A stretch of DNA of 64,000 bases from contig NZ_JBFBIK010000003.1 of the NCBI RefSeq assembly GCF_040685555.1, positions 62,001 to 126,000 on the forward strand, written 5' to 3'. The notes beneath the pieces were generated by a model. That model searched no databases. It had not been told where the DNA came from and worked only from the letters and a program-made list of their open reading frames with translations. The DNA is from Sphaerisporangium sp040685555. GTDB taxonomy: Bacteria > Actinomycetota > Actinomycetes > Streptosporangiales > Streptosporangiaceae. Shown here one piece after another: positions 52,513 through 61,001 of the stretch. The number at the start of each line of letters is the position of its first letter. The first letter of the stretch is position 1. Both the position numbers and the translations under genes were made by a program.

Positions 52513-53649
52513 ATGAGGGAAAATCCCCTCGTTCTGCACGTGCTGGGCGCGCGTCCCAACTTCCCGAAGGCGGCCCCCGTCGTGCGAGGCCTGGCCGAGC
52601 TGGGAGTCCGGCAGGGCATCGTCCACACCGGGCAGCACTACGACGCGCTCATGTCGGACGTCTTCTTCGCCGACCTCGGCCTCCCCGAGCCGATCGCCAA
52701 CCTCGGCGTGGGCTCGGGCAGCCACGCACGCCAGACGGCCGCGCTGCTGACCGGCCTGGAGGAGGTCGTGCTGGAGCACAAGCCCGACCTCGTCGTGGTC
52801 TACGGGGACGTCAACTCGACGCTCGCCGCGATCCTGGTCTGCGCCAAGCTCCAGATCCCGACCGCGCACGTCGAGGCCGGCCTGCGGTCCTTCGACCGGG
52901 AGATGCCCGAGGAGGTCAACCGCGTCGTCACCGACGCGCTCGCCGACATCCTGCTGGTGACCAGCCCCGACGGGCTCTCCCACCTGGCCAGCGAGGGCGT
53001 CTCCCCCGCCAAGGCGCACCTGGTGGGCAACCCGATGATCGACAGCCTGTTCTCGGCGCTGCCGAAGCTCGACCCCGAACCGCTGAAGGAGCGCCTCGGC
53101 CTGCCCGTGCGGTACGCCGTCGCCACCCTGCACCGCCCGGGGAACGTCGACGACCCCGAGTCCGCCCGCGAGCTGGTCGAGGCCGTGCTCGCGGTGAGCG
53201 AGCAGGTGCCGATCGTGGTGCCGCTGCACCCGCGCGGGCGCGAGCGCCTCGCCAAGGCGGGCCTGGTGACCGGCGACAACCTCACGATCATCGACCCGCT
53301 GGGGTACGTCGAGTTCCTCTCGCTGGTCCGGGGCGCCGCGCTGGTCGTCACCGACTCCGGCGGCGTGCAGGAGGAGACGACCGTGCTCGGCGTCCCCTGC
53401 CTGACCGTGCGGCCGAACACCGAGCGGCCCATCACGATCACCCACGGCACCAACCGTCTCGTGACCCCGGCGACGCTGCCCGCCGCGGCGTCCAAGGCGC
53501 TCGCCGACGGCGCGGCCACCCCGAGCGGGGAGCTGCCGCCACTGTGGGACGGCGCCGCGGGGCCGAGGATCGCCCGCGTCATCGAGGCCTGGCTGCGCGG
53601 CGACGACCTCTCCCCCGCCGCCCAGGGGACCCCGCCCACGATGCGCTGA
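52513..53649 (+). CDS. wecB: UDP-N-acetylglucosamine 2-epimerase, non-hydrolysing
   Basis: 378 residues. Converts UDP-GlcNAc to UDP-ManNAc. VLHVLGARPNFPKAAPVV at the N-terminus, HTGQHYDALMSDVFF, VVVYGDVNSTLA, HVEAGLRSFDREMPEEVNR with catalytic Asp/Glu residues, TLHRPGNVDD, and TDSGGVQEETTVLGVPCLTVR. Divergent from the GT4 gene with only ~34-76 bp between starts, so the promoters must overlap. Partner of the dehydrogenase at 49382-50647 in making UDP-ManNAcA. Confidence 0.93.
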   Translation: MRENPLVLHVLGARPNFPKAAPVVRGLAELGVRQGIVHTGQHYDALMSDVFFADLGLPEPIANLGVGSGSHARQTAALLTGLEEVVLEHKPDLVVVYGDVNSTLAAILVCAKLQIPTAHVEAGLRSFDREMPEEVNRVVTDALADILLVTSPDGLSHLASEGVSPAKAHLVGNPMIDSLFSALPKLDPEPLKERLGLPVRYAVATLHRPGNVDDPESARELVEAVLAVSEQVPIVVPLHPRGRERLAKAGLVTGDNLTIIDPLGYVEFLSLVRGAALVVTDSGGVQEETTVLGVPCLTVRPNTERPITITHGTNRLVTPATLPAAASKALADGAATPSGELPPLWDGAAGPRIARVIEAWLRGDDLSPAAQGTPPTMR

Positions 53650-53675
53650 CCTGCCCGATCGCGAGGTTGGCGATT

Positions 53676-53699
53676 TGGGCATTTAGGCGAAAACGCCCA
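53676..53699 (+). terminator. Hairpin after wecB
   Basis: TGGGC (53676-53680) can pair with GCCCA (53695-53699), or the inner GGCG-AAAA-CGCC (53686-53697) can form a tight tetraloop stem; the two overlap. Located 27 bp after the wecB stop and 66 bp before the next gene; a leaky terminator is likely at best. Confidence 0.4.
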
Positions 53700-53764
53700 T
53701 CCTTTCGCGGTCAAAGCCGTACGATCGGACATTCCCGGGCGAGGACGAGGGAGCAAGTCGCACC

Positions 53765-55843
53765 ATGGCCGAGAGTGACCAGACAAATCCGGATGAGCCG
53801 CGTTTTCAGCGACTCGGGGCGGCGAACTGGCTACCCGAGGAGCGCAAGGTCGTCGAGCGCTACGAGGACCGCATCCGCGACCTGGAGCGACGCCTCGCCA
53901 CCGCCGAGGCGCGGGCCGAGTACGCCCAGTGGCAGCTGTCGGCGACCAGGGCGCAGCGCCCGTACCGCGTGAGCACCGCGCTCGCCGGAGCCAAGCGCCC
54001 GTCCAGGCTCGTACGGCTCCCGCGCGACCTGTCCCAGGCGCTCAAGCCCAAGAAGGCTCCCAAGGCGCCCGCGACGGTCACCGCGAGCAGCGTCGCCATG
54101 GACGCCGTGCTCGCGCACGCGCCCGAGGTCAAGATCCCGAACCTGGCCTGGCCCGAGGGCCCGGTCAGCCGTCCGGACCTGAAGGTCGCGGTCATCCTGG
54201 ACGACTTCTCCAGGATGGCCTTCAAGTACGAGTGGGACCAGATCGAGTTCGGGCTCAAGGACTGGCCGGAGATCTTCGCGGAGAAGCGTCCCGACGTACT
54301 GTTCTGCGAGTCCGCGTGGCACGGCAACCAGACGCGCTGGCGCTACCAGATGACCGGCACCAACGCGCCCAAGCAGGAGCTCCGCGACCTGGTGAGCTGG
54401 TGCCGCGAGCAGGGCATCCCCACGGTCTTCTGGAACAAGGAGGACCCGCCGAACTTCGAGTTCTTCATCGACACGGCGAAGCTTTTCGACTACGTGTACA
54501 CGTGCGACGGCGACATGGTCCACAAGTATCGCGAAATATTGGGACATGATCGGGTGGATGTGCTGCAGTTCGCGGCGCAGCCGCGCGTGCACAACCCGAT
54601 CCAGACCAAGCAGGGCCGGCCGTACGACGTGGTCTTCGCGGGCATGTACTTCCGCGACAAGCACCCCGAGCGGCGCGAGCAGATGGAGGCCGTGATCGCT
54701 CCCACGCGGGAGCTCGGCCTGCACATCTTCGCCCGCAACGACAAGGCCGGCGACAAGTACGCCTGGCCCGAGGAGTACCGCCCGCACATCGTGGGCGAGC
54801 TGCCGTACGAGCAGATGCTCGCCGCGTACAAGATGTACAAGGTCTTCCTCAACGTGAACTCGGTGATCGACTCGCCGACCATGTGCGCCCGGCGCGTCTT
54901 CGAGCTGTCGGCGTGCTCCACCACCGTGCTGTCGGGATGGTCGCGGGCCATTGAGGAGACGTTCGGCTCGCTGATCCCGATCGCGCACACGCAGGAAGAG
55001 GCCTACAACCAGGCCCTCTACCTGATCAACAGCCCGGAGCTCCGCGCCCGCCAGGCCCACCTGGCCATGCGCGAGGTGTTCGACAAGCACCTCTTCTCCC
55101 ACCGTGTCGACCAGATCCTCACCGCGCTCGGCCGTCCCGTGGTCACGCGGACGAAGAGCGTGTCGGTCGTCCTGCCCACGAACCGGGCGGGCCAGCTCGA
55201 ACACGCCATCTCCCAGGTCGCCCGCCAGCGCCACCGCGACCTTGAGCTGATCCTGGTGCTGCACGGGCTCGACATCGATCCGGGTGTCGTCCGCGACAAG
55301 GCCCTGGCCGCCGGCATCCCCGCCGTCAAGGTGCTCACCGCCGACCCGTCGCTCACGCTCGGCGAGGTGCTGAACGTCGGCATCGCCCAGGCCGACGGCG
55401 AGTACATCGCCAAGATGGACGACGACAACCTGTACGGCACGCACTACCTCTCGGACCTGCTGCGCGCCTTCGACTACGCCGACGCGGAGATGGTCGGCAA
55501 GGGCGCCCACTACACCTACTTCCCCGCCACCAACACGACCGTGATGCGCCTGCCCGGCCTGGAGCACCGGTACGCCCACCTCGTGCAGGGCGCCACGATC
55601 CTCGCCAAGGCCGACCTGCTGCGCGCGTTCGCCTTCGAGGCCGTCAACGCGGGCGAGGACACGCGGCTGGTACGACGGTGCAAGGAGGAAGGTGTGCGCA
55701 TCTACTCCGCCGACCGCTTCAACTTCGTCTACATGCGCGGCGCCGACGCCTCGGCCCACACCTGGAAGGCCCAGGACTACAAGCTGACGCGCAACGCCCA
55801 GTTCTCCTTCGTCGGCCACCCCGAAGCCCACGTAATGATCTGA
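53765..55843 (+). CDS. CgeB-like / GT2 bifunctional glycosyltransferase
   Basis: 692 residues. A short N-terminal coiled coil (ERYEDRIRDLERRLATAEAR) precedes a CgeB/DUF3880-type GT-B region (~140-450): DVLFCESAWHGNQTRW, GIPTVFWNKEDPPNFE, YVYTCDGDMVHKYR, YDVVFAGMYFRDKHPERR and MCARRVFELSACSTTVLSG. A GT-A family 2 domain follows (~462-690): VSVVLPTNRAGQLEHAI, LHGLDI, KMDDDNLYG (DxD) and GATILAKADLLRAF. Two catalytic domains on one chain suggest alternating sugar addition or polymerisation. The GT2 half resembles that at 23582-25516. ATG 53765. Confidence 0.82.
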   Translation: MAESDQTNPDEPRFQRLGAANWLPEERKVVERYEDRIRDLERRLATAEARAEYAQWQLSATRAQRPYRVSTALAGAKRPSRLVRLPRDLSQALKPKKAPKAPATVTASSVAMDAVLAHAPEVKIPNLAWPEGPVSRPDLKVAVILDDFSRMAFKYEWDQIEFGLKDWPEIFAEKRPDVLFCESAWHGNQTRWRYQMTGTNAPKQELRDLVSWCREQGIPTVFWNKEDPPNFEFFIDTAKLFDYVYTCDGDMVHKYREILGHDRVDVLQFAAQPRVHNPIQTKQGRPYDVVFAGMYFRDKHPERREQMEAVIAPTRELGLHIFARNDKAGDKYAWPEEYRPHIVGELPYEQMLAAYKMYKVFLNVNSVIDSPTMCARRVFELSACSTTVLSGWSRAIEETFGSLIPIAHTQEEAYNQALYLINSPELRARQAHLAMREVFDKHLFSHRVDQILTALGRPVVTRTKSVSVVLPTNRAGQLEHAISQVARQRHRDLELILVLHGLDIDPGVVRDKALAAGIPAVKVLTADPSLTLGEVLNVGIAQADGEYIAKMDDDNLYGTHYLSDLLRAFDYADAEMVGKGAHYTYFPATNTTVMRLPGLEHRYAHLVQGATILAKADLLRAFAFEAVNAGEDTRLVRRCKEEGVRIYSADRFNFVYMRGADASAHTWKAQDYKLTRNAQFSFVGHPEAHVMI

Positions 55844-55969
55844 CCGGCGTACCGGCGATCAACCTGGCCGCCGGACTCGAACATCAGCGCAGCCCGCCGT
55901 CTCTCACCTTCCGGACGAACGCCCTCCGCTCGCCGGACCAGAGCATCAGCATGCCCCGTACTCCTGGCA

Positions 55970-55997
55970 ATACTATCGGCAGCGATACTATCGGCAG
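55970..55997 (+). repeat. 15-bp direct repeat in the leader of the ATPase gene
   Basis: ATACTATCGGCAG occurs at 55970-55982 and 55985-55997, separated by CG, giving a 15-bp period. The second copy runs into the GGCAGGAG ribosome-binding site. TACTAT resembles a -10 element, so the duplication may have doubled a promoter element. Confidence 0.6.
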
Positions 55998-56006
55998 GAG
56001 GTGCAT

Positions 56007-57428
56007 GTGAGCGGGTTCATCGGGCGGGAAGCGGAGCTTGCGGCGCTGCAGGGGTTGCTCGACCGGGTGACCTCGGCCGTCGGCGGTGCCCGGCCGGGGC
56101 GGTGTTTGCTCATGCGCGGGCGCAGGCGGATCGGCAAGTCCGCCTTGGCGGAGGAGTTCGTGACGCGCAGCGGCCTGGCGTCTCTGTACTTCACCGCCGC
56201 GCGCGCGAGCGCCGAGCAGGAGTTGCGGCAACTGCTCGATGACGTCGCGTCCTCCGACCTTCCTCACCGTGAACTCTTCGTCGAGACCGCCCCGGCCAAC
56301 TGGAACAGCGCGCTCCAACTGCTGGCGGACGCGATCCCCGACGATTCACCATCGGTGGTGGTGATCGACGAGGTTCCCTACCTCATGGAGCGCGTCGATG
56401 CCTTCGAAGGGTTGCTCCAGCGGGCCTGGGACCGGTACCTGAGCCGCAAGCCCGTTCTGCTGATCCTCATCGGCTCGGACATGTCGATGATGGAGGCGCT
56501 CAACAGCTACGAGAGGCCGTTCCACCAGCGGGGCACCGAGATGGTGGTCAGGCCTCTCAATCCCTCCGAGATCCAGCGGATGCTCGATCTGGACGCCAAG
56601 ACGGCCTTCGACGCGGCTCTCGTGACCGGTGGTCTCCCTCTGGTGTGCGCCGAATGGGCACCGGGAGCGTCGGTGTGGAAGTTCCTGCATGACGCGCTGA
56701 CCAACCCGGTATCGGCCCTGCTCGTCTAAGGAGAGAGGACGCTGGCCGCGGAGTTCCCCGGACAGGCCATGGCAAGGGAAGTGCTGGAGGCCATCGGCAG
56801 CGGGGAGCGCACCTTCGTCAACATCGCGCGGGCCGCGGGAGGCATCTCCCACTCCACCCTCACCCGCGCGGCGGACCTCCTCACGGCCAAAGGCATCGTG
56901 TCCTCGGAGCTCCCGCTGAGCACCCGCCCGTCGCGGGAACGCCGATACCGGATCGCCGATCCCTACCTTCGCTTCTGGCTCTACTTCCTGCGGCCGCACA
57001 TGCCGGAGATCGAGCGGCGCCGGGGTGACCTCACGCTACGGCGGATCGCGGCGGGCTGGAGCAGTTGGCACGGAAGGGCGGTCGAGCCATTGGTACGCGA
57101 AGCGCTGGCCCGGTTGGTACCCGATGGACGGCTTCCCTCCGCCGAGGCCATCGGCTCCTACTGGACACGGAGCAACGACGTCGAGATCGACATCGTCGGA
57201 GCGGACCGCGCCCCCATCGCCAAGGAACTTCGCTTCGTAGGGTCGATCAAGTGGCTGGAGAGCGCCTTCGACGATCACGACCTCCAGGAACTGATCCGGC
57301 ACCGGGCCGCGCTGACCGATCGCACCCTCCCATTGGTCGCCGCATCCCGAAGCGGCGCGACATGCGACGGACTCACCGCTCTCTACGGCCCAGAGGAGCT
57401 CATCACCGCGTGGCGGCATCAGAGTTGA
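56007..57428 (+). pseudogene. AAA ATPase (DUF234 type) gene interrupted by an in-frame UAA
   Basis: One continuous frame broken only by TAA at 56727-56729. Before it: FIGREAELAALQ, Walker A MRGRRRIGKSALAEEF, Walker B VVVIDEVPYLM and the sensor LILIGSDMSMMEAL. After it, in the same frame, GERTLAAEFPGQ continues straight into REVLEAIGSGERTFVNIARA (a HTH), RRYRIADPYLRFWLYF and the DUF234 nuclease-like region NDVEIDIVGADR. Intact relatives have about 470 residues in one chain. GTG 56007 has AGGAG seven bases upstream. Either a recent nonsense mutation (for example TCA to TAA) or a two-part protein with a restart at ATG 56769. Confidence 0.8.
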
Positions 57429-57534
57429 CCATGTTGATCTAAGAAGACTTCCTGACCGGGCGGGCCGGGTCGGCGGTTCCTCCTCGGCGACCAACTGAGG
57501 CGATATTTCGCGATTACCCGCTCTTTGTCAGAGC

Positions 57535-57563
57535 TTGACTGTTGTAAGAAGATCGTGTTGATT
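57535..57563 (+). promoter_or_regulatory. Candidate chitinase promoter
   Basis: TTGACT (57535-57540), 17-bp spacer, TTGATT (57558-57563). The -35 is good and the -10 weak. CAGACCT just downstream (57569-57575) equals half of the direct repeats seen in Streptomyces chitinase promoters. Low certainty. Confidence 0.3.
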
Positions 57564-57584
57564 TACCTCAGACCTGTGGAGGAC

Positions 57585-57604
57585 TACCTCGGAGTACCGA
57601 GGTA
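57585..57604. promoter_or_regulatory. Inverted repeat in the chitinase leader
   Basis: TACCTCGG (57585-57592), AGTA, CCGAGGTA (57597-57604): perfect 8-bp arms. Located 78 bp before the chitinase start, likely within the 5' leader, so it may be an operator or an mRNA hairpin. It does not match the DasR dre consensus. Confidence 0.55.
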
Positions 57605-57681
57605 CCGGGCGGGGTCGTTGCGCGGGATCAATCCTGTTCATCCATCGTGTGCGGACCTGAGCCGCACGAAGGAGTGACGAA

Positions 57682-58755
57682 GTGTCGAGACTGCGCATCA
57701 TGGCGTCCCTCGCCGCTGTGGCGATCGCGGGGGCGTTGGCGGTGGTCCTGCCCGTGTCGCCCGCGTCCGCGGCGGCCTGCGCGACCCCGTGGAGCTCGTC
57801 GGCGGTGTACACCGGCGGGATGACCGCCTCCTACAACGCGCACAACTGGTCCGCGAAGTGGTGGACGCAGAACGAGGTCCCGGGCGGCGCCGACGTCTGG
57901 GCCGACCAGGGCAGCTGCTCAGGTGGCGGCGGTAGCACACCCCCTCCCTCCGGCTCGTGCAGCTACCCGAGCTGGGTCGCCGGCAGGACGTACGTCACCG
58001 GCGACATCGTGAAGTACACCAACGGCCAGTACTACCGGGCCACGCACGACAATCCGGGATACGACCCGACCATCAGCACGTGGTACTGGGAGCCGTACAC
58101 CTGTAGTGGCGGCGGTTCGACGCCGCCGCCCACGGGCGGGTTCGTCGTCAGCGAGGCGCAGTTCAACCAGATGTTCCCGGGCAGGAACTCCTTCTACACC
58201 TACAACGGCCTGGTCGCGGCCCTGAGCGCGTACTCGACGTTCGCGAACACCGGCAGTGACACGGTCAAGAAGCAGGAGGCGGCGGCCTTCCTCGCCAACG
58301 TCAACCACGAGACCGGTGGCCTGGTCTACATCGTCGAGCAGAACACCGCGAACTACCCCCACTACTGCGACACGAGCCAGCCCTACGGTTGCCCGGCGGG
58401 GCAGGCGGCGTACTACGGTCGCGGTCCGATCCAGCTGAGCTGGAACTTCAACTACAAGGCGGCGGGTGACGCCCTCGGCATCAACCTGCTCAACAACCCG
58501 AACCTGGTGCAGACCGACGCCGCGGTGGCCTGGAAGACCGGCATCTGGTACTGGATGTCGCAGAACGGACCGGGCACGATGACCGCGCACAACGCGATGG
58601 TGAACGGCTACGGCTTCGGCCAGACGATCCGCAGCATCAACGGTTCCCTGGAGTGCGACGGCAGGAACCCGGCCCAGGTGCAGAGCCGCGTCTCGGCCTA
58701 CCAGCGGTTCACGCAGATCCTCGGCGTCTCCCCCGGTAACAACCTGAGCTGCTGA
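57682..58755 (+). CDS. Secreted GH19 chitinase with two chitin-binding modules
   Basis: 357 residues. Sec signal peptide (LAAVAIAGALAVVLPVSPASAAA). Two CBM5/12-type modules: ~32-75 (CATPWSSSAVYTGGMTASYN... W) and ~92-138 (YPSWVAGRTYVTGDIVKYTNG), joined by Gly/Ser-Pro linkers. The GH19 catalytic domain from ~152 has Glu210 in NHETGG and Glu219 in YIVEQN, the acid and base of the inverting mechanism, plus YYGRGPIQLSWNFNY and the C-terminal CDGRNPAQVQSRV. Compact, loop-poor bacterial form as in Streptomyces ChiC-type enzymes. GTG 57682 follows GAAGGAG. Degrades chitin outside the cell. Confidence 0.95.
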   Translation: MSRLRIMASLAAVAIAGALAVVLPVSPASAAACATPWSSSAVYTGGMTASYNAHNWSAKWWTQNEVPGGADVWADQGSCSGGGGSTPPPSGSCSYPSWVAGRTYVTGDIVKYTNGQYYRATHDNPGYDPTISTWYWEPYTCSGGGSTPPPTGGFVVSEAQFNQMFPGRNSFYTYNGLVAALSAYSTFANTGSDTVKKQEAAAFLANVNHETGGLVYIVEQNTANYPHYCDTSQPYGCPAGQAAYYGRGPIQLSWNFNYKAAGDALGINLLNNPNLVQTDAAVAWKTGIWYWMSQNGPGTMTAHNAMVNGYGFGQTIRSINGSLECDGRNPAQVQSRVSAYQRFTQILGVSPGNNLSC

Positions 58756-58765
58756 GCGACACACG

Positions 58766-58793
58766 AAGGGTGCGGCCCGGTGGCCGCACCCTT
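58766..58793 (+). terminator. Strong hairpin terminator after the chitinase
   Basis: AAGGGTGCGGCC (58766-58777), loop CGGT, GGCCGCACCCTT (58782-58793): a perfect 12-bp stem, 10 bp after the stop codon, followed by CTCTGTTGT. Confidence 0.92.
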
Positions 58794-58963
58794 CTCTGTT
58801 GTGGGCCGCTACGCAGCGCGAATATGGACGTCATACGTAGATTGTCGTGATTGAGGGGGAATGAGGAGCAGCAGGGAGCGGTTGCCTACTCCCGGGGACG
58901 GGCCGCGCGGCCAGCGGGGTGAGTCCGGCCTCGACGTCCACGATGCACAAGGAGAACGCCCCG

Positions 58964-60484
58964 GTGACCACGGTAGCGACCCCGAAAGGCATCGGTCTCA
59001 AGTCCGAGCGCGGCCCGGTACTCGCGGCCATCATGCTCTGCACGGGACTGGTGGCACTCGACAGCACCATCATCGCGACCGCCGTGCCATCCGTGGTCAG
59101 CGACCTCGGTGGCTTCTCGCAGTTCCCATGGCTGTTCTCCATCTACCTGCTCACCCAGGCGGTGACGGTCCCCCTCTACGGCAAGCTGGCCGACATCTTC
59201 GGGCGCAAGCCGGTCATGTTCTTCGGCATCGCGGTGTTCCTCCTCGGTTCGGTGCTGTGCGGCGTCGCGTGGAGCATGCCCGCGCTCATCATCTTCCGCG
59301 CCCTGCAGGGTATCGGCGCCGGCGCCGTCCAGCCCATGAGCATCACGATGGTCGGCGACCTGTACTCCGTCGAGGAACGCGCCCGCGTGCAGGGCTACGT
59401 GGCCAGCGTCTGGGGCATCTCGGCCGTGATCGGGCCCACCCTCGGCGGCCTGTTCTCGGAGTACGTGTCGTGGCGCTGGATCTTCTTCATCAATCTGCCG
59501 CTCGGCGCCATCGCGGCCTGGATGCTCGCCAGCCGGTTCAAGGAGCGGGTGACGCGGAGCTCCCACCGGATCGACTACCTCGGGGCCACGCTGCTCACCG
59601 CCGGCTCGTCCCTGCTCATCCTCGGCCTGCTCGAAGGCGGGGTGGCGTGGGGCTGGGGCTCCGTGCCGAGCATCGCCATCTTCGCGGCGGGCGCCGTCCT
59701 GGTGGCCACGTTCGTCACCGTGGAGCGCAGGGCCACCGAGCCCATCCTGCCGCTGTGGGTGTTCCGCCACCGCACGCTCACCGGAGGCAACCTCGTCGGA
59801 CTGGGCGTCGGCGCGCTCATGATCGGCCTCAGCTCGTACGTCCCGACCTACGCTGAGGGCGTCCTCGGCACCGGGGCTCTGGTCGCCGGATTCGCCCTCG
59901 CCGCGCTCACCGTCGGATGGCCGCTGGCCGCCACCCTGTCGGGACGCCTCTACATGCGGATCGGCTTCCGTGACACGGCCCTCATCGGCAGCGTCCTGGT
60001 CGTGGTCGGCGCCGTCCTGGCCGCCCTGCTCAGCCAGCAGGCGAAGGTGTGGATGGTCGCGGGCGCGTGCTTCATCGTCGGCGCCGGCCTGGGACTCGCA
60101 TCCAGTCCCACGATGGTCGCCATCCAGTCGGTGGTCGGATGGGAGCGCCGGGGCGTCGTCACGGCGACCAACATGTTCTCCCGTTCCATCGGCAGCGCGG
60201 TCGGGGCGGCGATCCTCGGGGCGATCTCCAACGCCACGCTGGCCGACCGCTTCGCCCACCCGCCGGCGTCGCTGGCCGGCAAGCTTCCCAACAGCGTGGA
60301 CGCGACGAGCCTCGTACTCGGTGCCCATGGTCCCGCCGCGCAGTCGCCCACGGCCGTCTTCGTACGCAAGGCGCTGTACGACGCGAGCCACCACGTCTTC
60401 CTCGCGCTCGTCGTGGTCGCGGTGCTCAGCGTGGGCGCCCTCCTCCTCATGCCCCGCCGCACCGAACAGCTCACCTTCGACTGA
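58964..60484 (+). CDS. MFS drug exporter, DHA2 (14-TMS) family
   Basis: About 506 residues with 14 predicted membrane helices. VALDSTIIATAVPSVVSDL is the DHA2 motif D1 in helix 1; GKLADIFGRKPVMFFG is motif A; ALQGIGAGAVQPMSI motif B; GPTLGGLFSEYVSWRWIFFI motif C, which marks antiporters. Proton-driven efflux of drugs or metabolites is expected. GTG 58964 has AAGGAG nine bases upstream and is preferred over GTG 58919 and ATG 58943. A VOC protein follows 112 bp later; a resistance pair is possible. Confidence 0.9.
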   Translation: MTTVATPKGIGLKSERGPVLAAIMLCTGLVALDSTIIATAVPSVVSDLGGFSQFPWLFSIYLLTQAVTVPLYGKLADIFGRKPVMFFGIAVFLLGSVLCGVAWSMPALIIFRALQGIGAGAVQPMSITMVGDLYSVEERARVQGYVASVWGISAVIGPTLGGLFSEYVSWRWIFFINLPLGAIAAWMLASRFKERVTRSSHRIDYLGATLLTAGSSLLILGLLEGGVAWGWGSVPSIAIFAAGAVLVATFVTVERRATEPILPLWVFRHRTLTGGNLVGLGVGALMIGLSSYVPTYAEGVLGTGALVAGFALAALTVGWPLAATLSGRLYMRIGFRDTALIGSVLVVVGAVLAALLSQQAKVWMVAGACFIVGAGLGLASSPTMVAIQSVVGWERRGVVTATNMFSRSIGSAVGAAILGAISNATLADRFAHPPASLAGKLPNSVDATSLVLGAHGPAAQSPTAVFVRKALYDASHHVFLALVVVAVLSVGALLLMPRRTEQLTFD

Positions 60485-60596
60485 CGCCCCCTCCATGCCC
60501 GGCTTCCCCACCGCGTACGGCATAACCGGCATCCGGCTGGGAACGGTGTAGGTGAAGGGAAGACCATCGATCGCCCCGGTAAGGGGATGGGAAACC

Positions 60597-61001
60597 ATGG
60601 CGATCTCTCTCAACCACACGATCGTCCCCGCGCGCGACAAGCGCGTCTCGGCCGGATTCCTCGCCGGGATCCTCGGCCTTGATGTCGGCGAGCCAATGGG
60701 CCCGTTCATACCGGTGCGCATCGGGGAGTCACTGACACTGGACTTCGCGGACGTCGACTTCGCCACCAGAGGCGTTACGGATATCGCCCCGCACCACTAC
60801 GCGTTCGAGGTCGGCGAGCCCGAGTTCGACCAGATCTTCGACCGGATCGAGAAAGCCGGCCTCGACTACTACGCCGAGCCCCACGAGCCCAAGCGCTTCG
60901 GGGAGATCAACACCTCCCGCGGCGGACGCACGGTCTACTTCGACGACCCAGACGGCCACATCATGGAGGTCATGACCACCTCCGGCGTCGACTCCCGCTG
61001 A
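60597..61001 (+). CDS. VOC (glyoxalase/bleomycin-resistance) family protein
   Basis: 134 residues starting MAISLNHTIVPARDKRVSA. Two beta-alpha-beta-beta-beta units; the candidate metal ligands are His in LNHTI, His in PHHYAFEV and Glu in HIMEVM, and VYFDDPDGHIMEV is the family signature strand. Substrate unknown. ATG 60597, with AAGGGGATGGG upstream, is preferred over GTG 60552. Its 3' end is opposed by the overlapping reading frame of the ATPase gene on the other strand. Confidence 0.82.
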   Translation: MAISLNHTIVPARDKRVSAGFLAGILGLDVGEPMGPFIPVRIGESLTLDFADVDFATRGVTDIAPHHYAFEVGEPEFDQIFDRIEKAGLDYYAEPHEPKRFGEINTSRGGRTVYFDDPDGHIMEVMTTSGVDSR

